NCBI GenBank assembly: GCA_002084985.1 | Contig: MZGO01000066.1 | Location: 1-9,480, forward strand | Length of the DNA stretch: 9,480 nucleotides | DNA from: Thermotoga sp. 4484_232 | GTDB taxonomy: Bacteria > Thermotogota > Thermotogae > Thermotogales > Thermotogaceae | Direction of reading: 5' to 3' | Part shown: in pieces, positions 1-6,480 of the stretch | Numbering within the stretch: position 1 is the stretch's first letter | Layout: each line of letters starts with the position of its first letter | Notes under the pieces: generated by a model | Database searches by the model: none | What the model saw: only the letters and a program-made list of their open reading frames with translations | What the model was told of the DNA's origin: nothing | Position numbers and translations under genes: made by a program

Positions 1-5
1 GTAAA

Positions 6-572
6 ATGCGCCTGGTTATAGGTCTTGGAAATCCGGGACCACGTTATGCCTTAACAAGGCATAACGTGGGTTTCATGTTTTTGGATAGATTGTGCAATGT
101 TTTGAAATGTGATGAATGGAGAAGTAACAGGAACTATCTATGGAACGAAGTAAAAGTGATAGGAAAAAGGGTTTTTCTGGTAAAACCAATGACTTATATG
201 AATTTGAGTGGTGAAATCTTCCCTGAAGTTCTGTACTCTTTCAATGTGGAAAAAGTGAGTGATATAATCGTTGTGTACGATGATATCAGTATCCCCTTGG
301 GAAGTTTAAGGATAAAGAAGAGAGGATCAGATGGTGGTCACAACGGTATGAAATCGATAATAAACGCCTTGGGAACGCGGGATATACCCAGGATGAGGAT
401 AGGAATAGGGCCAAAGCCGTTCACCATCAGTACTGCTGATTACGTTCTCTCAGAATTCACTGATGATGAGCTGGAAACGATCTTTTCTGTATTGAGCAAA
501 GCGATCGAGGCATTCGAAGTTATACTGAAAGATGGTATAGACAAAGCCATGAGCCTTTACAATACCTCTTGA
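6..572 (+). CDS. pth: Peptidyl-tRNA hydrolase
   Basis: This enzyme cleaves the ester bond of peptidyl-tRNAs that drop off ribosomes, recycling tRNA in the cytoplasm. The 188-residue length is normal for bacterial Pth. The family signatures are all present: an N-terminal GLGNPGPRYALTRHNVGF with Asn9 and the catalytic base His19, PMTYMNLSG with Asn66 around residues 61-69, VYDDISIPLG with Asp92, and GGHNG with Asn113. These match E. coli Asn10, His20, Asn68, Asp93 and Asn114, so the protein should be active. The ATG at 6 begins directly at the conserved beta strand, but its ribosome site lies outside the window. Its stop TGA overlaps the GAGGTGA ribosome site of the next gene, which suggests one transcript. 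Identification is secure. Confidence 0.97.
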   Translation: MRLVIGLGNPGPRYALTRHNVGFMFLDRLCNVLKCDEWRSNRNYLWNEVKVIGKRVFLVKPMTYMNLSGEIFPEVLYSFNVEKVSDIIVVYDDISIPLGSLRIKKRGSDGGHNGMKSIINALGTRDIPRMRIGIGPKPFTISTADYVLSEFTDDELETIFSVLSKAIEAFEVILKDGIDKAMSLYNTS

Positions 573-581
573 GGTGATAAG

Positions 582-1019
582 ATGAAGTGTTCAAAGTGTG
601 GTAGGGAGATCAAAAATTTTTACAAGGTGGATTTCGATGGCATGACAAGGGTCATCTCTCTGTGTGAAGAATGTATCAAGGAAATTTTAACCAAAGAGAG
701 TCAGGAACTTCAGAAAGAAGGTGTGAAATTATTGGCAGCTCATTCCAGATACGTTCAAGACAGTTTCCTCGATTCTTCCTTCTCGCCTGTTAGAGGATCA
801 TCGGAGATATTCATCAAAACTCCTATCCTAATGATCGAATTACTATTCGGTGAGTTCGATGAGAGAGAAAAGATGAATGAAATGGTGAAAAGAGAACTTT
901 TCATTCTGGAGAGAGAACTGAAGAGTGCTGTGATAAGGGAGGATTACAGAAAAGCCAACGAAATAAAGAAAAAGATAAAGGAGATAAAAAAGAAGATGGA
1001 TGTCTGGGAGGATAGATGA
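582..1019 (+). CDS. Zinc-finger and UVR-motif protein, McsA-like
   Basis: This 145-residue protein has an N-terminal pair of CxxC motifs, Cys3/Cys6 and Cys28/Cys31, in the spacing used by McsA-type zinc fingers. Its C-terminus carries a UVR (UvrB/UvrC) motif at about residues 109-138, a Lys/Glu-rich helical hairpin. The middle is not recognised. In Firmicutes McsA activates the arginine kinase McsB and helps deliver proteins to ClpC, but no mcsB or clpC is in the window, so the partner here is unknown. The start is clear: GAGGTGA at 571-577 lies four bases before the ATG and overlaps the pth stop codon. The family assignment is firm at domain level; a McsA role is inferred only. Confidence 0.8.
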   Translation: MKCSKCGREIKNFYKVDFDGMTRVISLCEECIKEILTKESQELQKEGVKLLAAHSRYVQDSFLDSSFSPVRGSSEIFIKTPILMIELLFGEFDEREKMNEMVKRELFILERELKSAVIREDYRKANEIKKKIKEIKKKMDVWEDR

Positions 1020-1020
1020 A

Positions 1021-1110
1021 ATGAGAAATTCTTCTTTTGAGCCCTTTCCTTCCTACTTTCATTCTCCGAACATAAGAGAAGCAACCAGGATATATCGCTC
1101 TCCCTTATAA
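1021..1110 (+). CDS. Possible 29-codon small ORF, unrecognised
   Basis: An ATG one base after the preceding stop codon (TGAaATG) has a strong GGGAGG ribosome site at 1006-1011 with a nine-base spacer. It opens 29 codons ending at TAA 1108-1110. The peptide is rich in Ser, Pro, Phe and Arg and has no membrane segment or known motif. If reading slipped back one base near 1104, it would continue with residues such as SWDFHTIQGMV and stop at 1164, giving about 48 residues. The ORF may be a real small protein, the remnant of a larger gene, or chance. The case rests on the ribosome site and the tight coupling. Confidence 0.3.
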   Translation: MRNSSFEPFPSYFHSPNIREATRIYRSPL

Positions 1111-1111
1111 T
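1083..1111 (+). promoter_or_regulatory. Possible promoter of the chemosensory cassette
   Basis: A perfect TATAAT lies at 1106-1111, in the only noncoding stretch ahead of the CheW-like gene. The expected -35 position near 1083-1088 reads AACCAG or similar and is a poor match, and there is no TG extension. Transcription starting near 1117-1118 would leave a leader of roughly 40 bases that contains the hairpin at 1131-1147. The TATAAT also overlaps the end of the doubtful small ORF, so it could be chance in AT-rich DNA. Confidence 0.35.
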
Positions 1112-1130
1112 CACATCATGGGACTTTCAT

Positions 1131-1147
1131 ACCATTCAAGGAATGGT
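1131..1147 (+). promoter_or_regulatory. Inverted repeat overlapping the cheW-like ribosome site
   Basis: ACCATTC and GAATGGT form a perfect 7-bp inverted repeat around the loop AAG, and one further T-G wobble pair is possible at 1130/1148. The right arm shares bases with GGTGAT at 1145-1150, the only ribosome-site candidate before the ATG at 1156. As RNA it could mask translation initiation; as DNA it could be an operator just downstream of the candidate promoter. No T run follows, so it is not a terminator. Confidence 0.45.
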
Positions 1148-1155
1148 GATCCAGA

Positions 1156-1917
1156 ATGATTCGTGAGATGCTGGTATCATCTGTTTCCGATGGTGAAGAA
1201 GAAGTACTAATAGGTATTGAAAGGGAAAAAGTGAAGAAAGTTGAATTCGTATCGAAGGATATTTTGGAAAATTCCGGTGTTCTTGGAATAAAAACCGGTG
1301 ATACCTTCATCCCGTTAGTGGCCCCTTCTGGGATTTTGAAAGGGAAGATTAAAGTCAAATATATGATCGTTACAGAGAGAGTTGCTGTGGGAGTCACGAG
1401 AATCGTAGGATTTCTCAAACCCACAAAGGAAATGAAGACAAAGGGTATCGTCGATTTCGTAGATAAAGCGTTCGAAACCAGTGAAGGGATCGTTTTTCTC
1501 ATAGATCTTCAGAGAATGCATTCCAGAAGTGAGGATATGAACATAGTGTTTGAAGTTCAAGGTGTTAAAGACGTCACCACATCCGATTTAGAAGGAGAAA
1601 GCTTGATTCTTCTGAACTATGAAGGGAAAGAATGGGTTGTGAGGCAAGGTATGGTCAAAGGGATTACCAAGAGGATGAACGAGTTCAAGCTTGGGAAAAT
1701 AAGAGGTTTTGTCACGTACGAGAATAAGGTCATCCCTGTCTTTGGCAGTGAAGGAAAATGGATTGTGATACTAGAGGATATGGGATTGCTCTGTACGAAA
1801 GTCGAGAGGTTAAAAGGAGCGGTATTGAACATTGAAGGAAAGGAGAAGTGGGCTGCTGTAGGTCAACGAAAGATACCTTTTCTCAATTTAGAAGGAGTGA
1901 AGAAGGCTGGAATTTGA
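1156..1917 (+). CDS. Tandem CheW-like adaptor protein
   Basis: This 253-residue soluble protein appears to contain two diverged CheW-type beta-barrel domains, at about residues 10-118 and 125-250. The first has the CheW order of elements: a beta start (EEVLIGI), a Val-Lys-Lys-Val stretch in place of the usual V-x-E-I, GVLGIKTGDTFIPLV in place of GVINLRGxxIPVIDL, a second valine-rich strand pair (IVTERVAVGVTRIV) and GIVFLIDLQRM at the end. The second shows IRGFVTYENKVIPVF and a VILED strand. CheW proteins couple receptor tips to CheA kinases, and the next two genes encode exactly such partners. The RGxxxP-type loop is degenerate in the first domain, matching the diverged receptor tip. The start at 1156 follows GGTGAT by five bases. 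The gene overlaps the kinase gene by 11 bases. The CheW fold is inferred from the pattern and gene context. Confidence 0.7.
   Translation: MIREMLVSSVSDGEEEVLIGIEREKVKKVEFVSKDILENSGVLGIKTGDTFIPLVAPSGILKGKIKVKYMIVTERVAVGVTRIVGFLKPTKEMKTKGIVDFVDKAFETSEGIVFLIDLQRMHSRSEDMNIVFEVQGVKDVTTSDLEGESLILLNYEGKEWVVRQGMVKGITKRMNEFKLGKIRGFVTYENKVIPVFGSEGKWIVILEDMGLLCTKVERLKGAVLNIEGKEKWAAVGQRKIPFLNLEGVKKAGI
1894..1900 (+). promoter_or_regulatory. Ribosome site supporting a CTG start of the kinase gene
   Basis: GGAGTGA, one base short of the ideal GGAGGTGA, lies six bases before the CTG at 1907. The kinase frame is open from the stop at 1898-1900 and contains no ATG, GTG or TTG until ATG 2114. CTG 1907 is therefore the best start that keeps the whole Hpt domain. 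Confidence 0.5.
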
Positions 1918-4531
1918 AAACCTGTTCGAAGAGGAAAAGGGCAGATTCCTGGAGGAAGCCAGAGAATCGATTGAAAAACTCCTGAGGAAGGTTGATCCAG
2001 AAGCCATAACCACGGCTCTTAGAGCCTTTCACACCCTTAAAGGTTCCTCCGCCCTCCTCGGTTTTGAAAAACTTCAAAAAATCTTTCATGAGCTCGAAGA
2101 TATCTTCAGGAACATGCAGAAAGAGGGAAAGGTATCTTACGAGACACTCTACAGAATTTTGAGAGTGATAGATTTCCTCGAAGGTATAAAAGGAGAAATA
2201 GACTACAAGAGCTTGGATCATGTGAGAAAAATATTGGAGGGTGAAGAAGTCGAAGAGAAGAGAAAATTCGAAAGGATGGAGGGAGCCGAAGAATTTCTGG
2301 AGAATTTGATAATGAAGCTGGGTGTAATCGAGATCAGGCTTCAAGATGAGGAGAAGGAAGAAGCTTTACGCGAACTTAGACTCCTGAAGAATCAACTCAT
2401 AAAAATTTTTGAAGAAATTCAGTACATCGACCTTGAAAAAGTTCTGAAGGGTTTTGGAACCATGATAAAAGTGGATGCCGAAAGACGGAGAAAGAAGGTG
2501 GAGGTAGTTCTAGATGTCGGAGGAGTCAGGATAGAAAGGGAGGACGCTAATTCTCTGAAAAATATACTCGTGCACCTCGTTAGAAACGCTGTGGCTCATG
2601 GAATAGAATCACCTGAAGACAGAAAAAGGGCAGGTAAACGAGAGGTCGGAAGGATAACCATAAAGAGTTGGATGGAAGGGGATAGAATACATGTCATAGT
2701 GGAAGATGATGGAAAAGGAATGGATATGAAAGAAATTGAGAAAAAGATGAAGGAATTGGGGATAAAGGGCAGACCTGAAGATGCCATATTTTCACCAGGA
2801 TTTACAACTTCTGAAACAGCAGACGAAGTCTCTGGAAGGGGAATGGGATTGTACGCTGTTAAAGAGTTTGTTGATCAAAAAGGTGGCGAGATCTTTCTGA
2901 CGAACAGGCCTGGTAAGGGTGTTTCTTTCCATTTCTACTTTCCAATAAAGAGAATCCTTAAAAAAGTTCTCATATTGAGGAGGAAAGGTGCCATATTCGG
3001 TTTGAATTTGGAAGATGTTGAAGCCACAATAAAAAGGGATGAAAGAGTTAGAGATTTTCTTATGGAAGAAAAAAGAGTCTACGAAGTTGTAGATATAGGA
3101 GAAGGGGATTTCAATTATCTGGTTCTCACAAAATTTAAAGAAGCAATAGCAGTTGATGAAATTTTGGGCCAGAAAATGGGGTATATCGTCGAGACCGCTA
3201 AAGATGGTGTGGAGGGGTTGAATAAAGCGTTTTCGTTTGTACCTGATGTTTTCATCCTGGATGTCATCATTCCAGGCATAAGAGGATTTCAACTGTGCAG
3301 GCTCCTGAGAAAACTCGAGGCTTTTGAGAAATCTGGGATATTGATTATGACTGCTTCTAATGAACCCTTCAGCAAATTTTGGGCAGCAAAATCTGGAGCA
3401 GACTATTTCATAAGTAAGGATAAGAATGGCGAGGACATTCTTAAAGAAATTGCGGAGATTCTCAGCAACCTAGATTTCAGATCAGATCCTGAAAAACTAC
3501 CCAAAGATATTGTAGACACCAACTTGGATATACCGGAGATCCTAGATCATCTTTTTCTTCAGGAAACTCTGAAGAGTGAGATAATGTCTTTAGTTGAGTA
3601 TATAAACGATGAGGATTACGTTGGATGGAGAATCACGGACCTTGTTCTTCAAGTTACCCATTCGGAGATAGTCGGTGTGATGATAGTCGGTGTGGATGCA
3701 GGTAGAATATACGTTGCCAGTGATGGTAAATACGGTATATGTACTGAGGACCTGAAAAAACTTTTGATATCCCATATGGAAAGACCTCATTACCCTAAAA
3801 GATGGTACATAAAAAACACCACATCTCACCTTGACACAAGCATACCAGAAGATCTTGTTTGGGATTTCTTTCTTATAAAGTCTCAGAAGGAAGAACTGGG
3901 TATCCTAGGGGTTCTATCGAGAAGTCTTGATAGAATAGAAAAAGAATCTTTAAAAACCATAACGGAAAGCCTGACAGCTTTCGTGAAGCTTCTGAACCTG
4001 GTTTCCTCATACAGGAGCATGGCTGAGTACGATGAGCTCACGCTCTTGAGGAATTACAGGTCGTTCATGGATCGACTGATGAGTACCTTCAATTCTTACA
4101 AAAAGAAAAAAACGTTTTTATCCCTCGCCATCATGGACATAGATGATTTCAAGAGAGTGAACGATTCGTACGGTCATCCCGTTGGGAACGAGGTTCTGAA
4201 AGAGATTTCCAGGATCATGAGGAATGTATTCGATGAAGATAAAAATGTGATAGCGAGGTATGGGGGGGAAGAGTTCTCCGTTTTGATGGAGGATACAGAT
4301 TCATCAGACACTTTGAAACGTTGTGAAACATTCAGAAAAGCGGTGGAAGAATACGATTGGCACGAAATAGCTGAGGGTTTGCGCATAACCATAAGTATTG
4401 GCATCACAGGAACGGATTTGAAACCTTATAGAACGGCTATGGAAATGGTTAAAGACGCTGATAAAGCCTTATACATTGCAAAGAGACTGGGGAAGAACAG
4501 GGTAGAACTGTATAGAAAGGGGAGAACATGA
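1907..4531 (+). CDS. CheA-type hybrid kinase fused to a diguanylate cyclase
   Basis: This 874-residue soluble protein joins chemosensory kinase and c-di-GMP output. In order: an Hpt domain (1 to about 105) with phospho-acceptor His42 in AFHTLKGSSALLGF; a helical dimerisation region (about 110-200); a CheA ATPase with N box HLVRNAVAHGIE (His223, Asn227), DDGKGM (267-272) and SGRGMGL (309-315); the first part of a CheW-like P5 domain ending at VDEILGQ (416-422); a receiver with Asp452, Thr482 and Lys504; a GAF-like region (about 530-700); and a GGDEF domain (about 705-874) with metal-binding Asp744 and an intact GGEEF at 786-790. No P2 domain is seen. The receiver lacks its first strand and helix, and the cyclase lacks an RxxD inhibition site. 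The CTG start is chosen because ATG 2114 would delete His42. The gene lies between its adaptor and receptor genes, overlapping both. Confidence 0.9.
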   Translation: MEFENLFEEEKGRFLEEARESIEKLLRKVDPEAITTALRAFHTLKGSSALLGFEKLQKIFHELEDIFRNMQKEGKVSYETLYRILRVIDFLEGIKGEIDYKSLDHVRKILEGEEVEEKRKFERMEGAEEFLENLIMKLGVIEIRLQDEEKEEALRELRLLKNQLIKIFEEIQYIDLEKVLKGFGTMIKVDAERRRKKVEVVLDVGGVRIEREDANSLKNILVHLVRNAVAHGIESPEDRKRAGKREVGRITIKSWMEGDRIHVIVEDDGKGMDMKEIEKKMKELGIKGRPEDAIFSPGFTTSETADEVSGRGMGLYAVKEFVDQKGGEIFLTNRPGKGVSFHFYFPIKRILKKVLILRRKGAIFGLNLEDVEATIKRDERVRDFLMEEKRVYEVVDIGEGDFNYLVLTKFKEAIAVDEILGQKMGYIVETAKDGVEGLNKAFSFVPDVFILDVIIPGIRGFQLCRLLRKLEAFEKSGILIMTASNEPFSKFWAAKSGADYFISKDKNGEDILKEIAEILSNLDFRSDPEKLPKDIVDTNLDIPEILDHLFLQETLKSEIMSLVEYINDEDYVGWRITDLVLQVTHSEIVGVMIVGVDAGRIYVASDGKYGICTEDLKKLLISHMERPHYPKRWYIKNTTSHLDTSIPEDLVWDFFLIKSQKEELGILGVLSRSLDRIEKESLKTITESLTAFVKLLNLVSSYRSMAEYDELTLLRNYRSFMDRLMSTFNSYKKKKTFLSLAIMDIDDFKRVNDSYGHPVGNEVLKEISRIMRNVFDEDKNVIARYGGEEFSVLMEDTDSSDTLKRCETFRKAVEEYDWHEIAEGLRITISIGITGTDLKPYRTAMEMVKDADKALYIAKRLGKNRVELYRKGRT

Positions 4532-6012
4532 TGTCTTTCAAGATCAGGTACACTCTCTTCATATTGTTGATCTTTGGTTTGATATCACTTGTGAGTTTTT
4601 ATTTCATATATAACACGTTCGCCAGAGATGTGAGGGATGAGACTCTCTCCCACCTCCAAAGCACAGTCGAGATATCCTCGAAAGCTCTGGAAAGGGCTTT
4701 GGAAAGTGTTTTAATAGTTGCAACAGCGAAAACCAAGCCAGAGTGGGTTATCAATTCCAGCATTCTAGAGATACCTGGGTATGGAAGTACAGTCGAACCG
4801 GAGATAGAGTTTTCAAAAGAGGAAGAGACGATAACGGCTAGGATATTCGGTATAGTTAACGATATGAAGTACGACGTTACCATAGATTTCGTCAAATTCG
4901 TTGACGCGATGATAGCAAAACCAAGACATGGATATTACTACATAGTCAGTTCCGATGGTTTCACCCTCTATCACACCTTCAAAGAGAGAGTGGGAATGAA
5001 TCTAAGAGATGTAGACCTTGAAGATCTCTTCGACCACATCATGAAGGAGAGGAAGGGATGGTACAGATACGATTACGGGGGAGAGAGCATATTCGTGTTT
5101 TTTGATAAAATAGATATTCCCTTCAAATCGGATAAAGAGATATTCCTCGCGAATGCGATACTTGAAGATACAGTTTTTTCATCACTCAAAAAAATAAAGA
5201 ATTTCTTTCTTGTCATAATACTTCCGATATCCTTAGTCGTCACTCTGATAGGAGCTTATCTTATCTCAAGCATGGGTGTCAACAAGATACAGTTTCAAAC
5301 AGAGAGTATAGCGAACTTCACGAAATCTGTCGCCACCGCTCTGTCCAACCTTTTCGTGTCGTCTTCGGAGATACAGAAAGCAGCTGAAAACACTGCCCTG
5401 AGTTCCTCGAATCTCAGCGAACTCGTACAAAACTTCGCAGCTTCCGCAGAAGAAGGGAAAACAGAAGTGAATCACAGTCTAGATCTGATGAACTCATTCT
5501 TAGAACACGTTGAAAGGGCTAACGATATAATAAAGGAAACGGTTGAACTCATGGATTCGCTGAACGAATTGAACGAAAAGATAACGGATCTCTCCGATGT
5601 TATTTCTATTCTCGCCATAAACGCTTCAATAGAGAGTTCAAAAGAGAATATCGATAGAGAAGGTATAATGAAAATAGCTGATCACATTGCCAAGATAGCG
5701 AGCGATGCGAAGGAAACCGCAAAGATCTCCAAGAAGACTATCAGATTAGTACAGGAGAAGATATCTAAGGTGTTTGAAATGTCTCGTAGCATAGAAGAAG
5801 AAGTGGCGTCTGCTAGATCCGCCATGAAAAATATCCTCCAAGTTATAGACTCTTTAACAGAAGGTATAATGAAGCTTCAAGGTCTATCAGAAAGCCTTGC
5901 AGCTGTTTCTCAAGAGACCAACGCGGGTGTGGAAGAGATGGTCTCATCTTTGGAAAAGATAAGAGAAGAGGTCTCAGAGCTTGAAAGAATGTCAAAGAAG
6001 TTGAAATTGTGA
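4528..6012 (+). CDS. Cache-domain chemoreceptor without HAMP, diverged tip
   Basis: This 494-residue protein has a short N-terminus, a membrane segment at about 8-28, an extracytoplasmic domain (about 30-224), a second membrane segment at about 226-247, and a long cytoplasmic helical hairpin. Residues HGYYYIVSSDG to VGMNL and the following GWYRYDYGG are typical of Cache sensors, which bind small ligands. No HAMP is seen after the second membrane segment. The hairpin tip aligns without gaps to the receptor consensus around Asn365 (LAINASIESS for LALNAAIEAA), but the GE, GRGF and EIR elements are replaced. Candidate methylation sites remain at Gln462-Glu463, a full consensus match, and Glu308-Glu309. 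ATG 4528 overlaps the kinase stop (ATGA); ATG 4531 has better spacing from AGGGGAG (4518-4524) and is equally possible. The likely role is input to the adjacent kinase-cyclase. Confidence 0.9.
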   Translation: MMSFKIRYTLFILLIFGLISLVSFYFIYNTFARDVRDETLSHLQSTVEISSKALERALESVLIVATAKTKPEWVINSSILEIPGYGSTVEPEIEFSKEEETITARIFGIVNDMKYDVTIDFVKFVDAMIAKPRHGYYYIVSSDGFTLYHTFKERVGMNLRDVDLEDLFDHIMKERKGWYRYDYGGESIFVFFDKIDIPFKSDKEIFLANAILEDTVFSSLKKIKNFFLVIILPISLVVTLIGAYLISSMGVNKIQFQTESIANFTKSVATALSNLFVSSSEIQKAAENTALSSSNLSELVQNFAASAEEGKTEVNHSLDLMNSFLEHVERANDIIKETVELMDSLNELNEKITDLSDVISILAINASIESSKENIDREGIMKIADHIAKIASDAKETAKISKKTIRLVQEKISKVFEMSRSIEEEVASARSAMKNILQVIDSLTEGIMKLQGLSESLAAVSQETNAGVEEMVSSLEKIREEVSELERMSKKLKL

Positions 6013-6024
6013 GGAGGGATATGA

Positions 6025-6480
6025 ATGGCTCTCAAGGAGAGGATAATGAACGATTTAAAGAAAGCTATGAAGGAAAGAAACGAAGTTAAGGTCAGAACTC
6101 TCAGAATGGTGATCGCTTCCATCAAAAATTGGGAAGTTGAGAATACAAAAGAGATAGACGATGATGGTATGATCACTGTTTTGACGAAAGAAGCTAAAAG
6201 AAGGAAAGAAGCTATTGAAGAGTATAGAAAAGCTGGTAGGGAAGATCTGGTGAGGGCAGAAGAGGAAGAATTGAAAATCATAGAATCTTATCTTCCAGAA
6301 CGTATGAGCGAAGAAGAGATAAAAGAACTTGTGCTGAAAACGATAGAAGAGGTGAAGGCAACTTCTCCCAAGGATCTGGGTAAAGTCATGAAAGTGATCA
6401 TGCCGAAAGTTAAAGGAAGGGCGGATGGAAAACTGGTGAATGAGATGGTTAGGAAGATTCTCAGCGATGGTCAGACTTGA
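6025..6480 (+). CDS. yqeY: YqeY/GatB-related domain protein
   Basis: This 151-residue protein has the usual length and layout of the stand-alone YqeY family. The first half is a charged helical region starting ALKERIMNDLKKAMKERNEVKVRTLRMV. The second half resembles the tail domain of GatB (SYLPERMSEEEIKELV, then DLGKVMKVIMPKVKGRADGKLVNEMVRKIL). GatB tail domains contact tRNA in the amidotransferase, but the function of free YqeY is not established and no gatA or gatC is nearby. A strong GAGGAGGG at 6011-6018 lies six bases before the ATG at 6025; the ATG at 6021 is out of frame and too close to it. The gene starts 12 bases after the receptor gene and is probably co-transcribed with it. Family assignment is secure. 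Confidence 0.92.
   Translation: MALKERIMNDLKKAMKERNEVKVRTLRMVIASIKNWEVENTKEIDDDGMITVLTKEAKRRKEAIEEYRKAGREDLVRAEEEELKIIESYLPERMSEEEIKELVLKTIEEVKATSPKDLGKVMKVIMPKVKGRADGKLVNEMVRKILSDGQT

Noticed and set aside
1062..1080. TTCTC/GAGAA inverted repeat as a terminator.
   Set aside because: The 5-bp stem has a nine-base loop and no following T run.
4262..4268. Run of seven G as a possible frameshift site in the kinase-cyclase.
   Set aside because: The frame is continuous through GGEEF to the end of the GGDEF domain, so no shift is needed.
2114..4531. Kinase-cyclase gene starting at ATG 2114.
   Set aside because: It would remove 69 residues of clear Hpt sequence, including the phospho-acceptor histidine.
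6440..6466. Upstream ATG of the methyltransferase gene.
   Set aside because: The extra nine residues do not fit the family, the ribosome-site candidate is too close, and the overlap with yqeY would grow to 41 bases.
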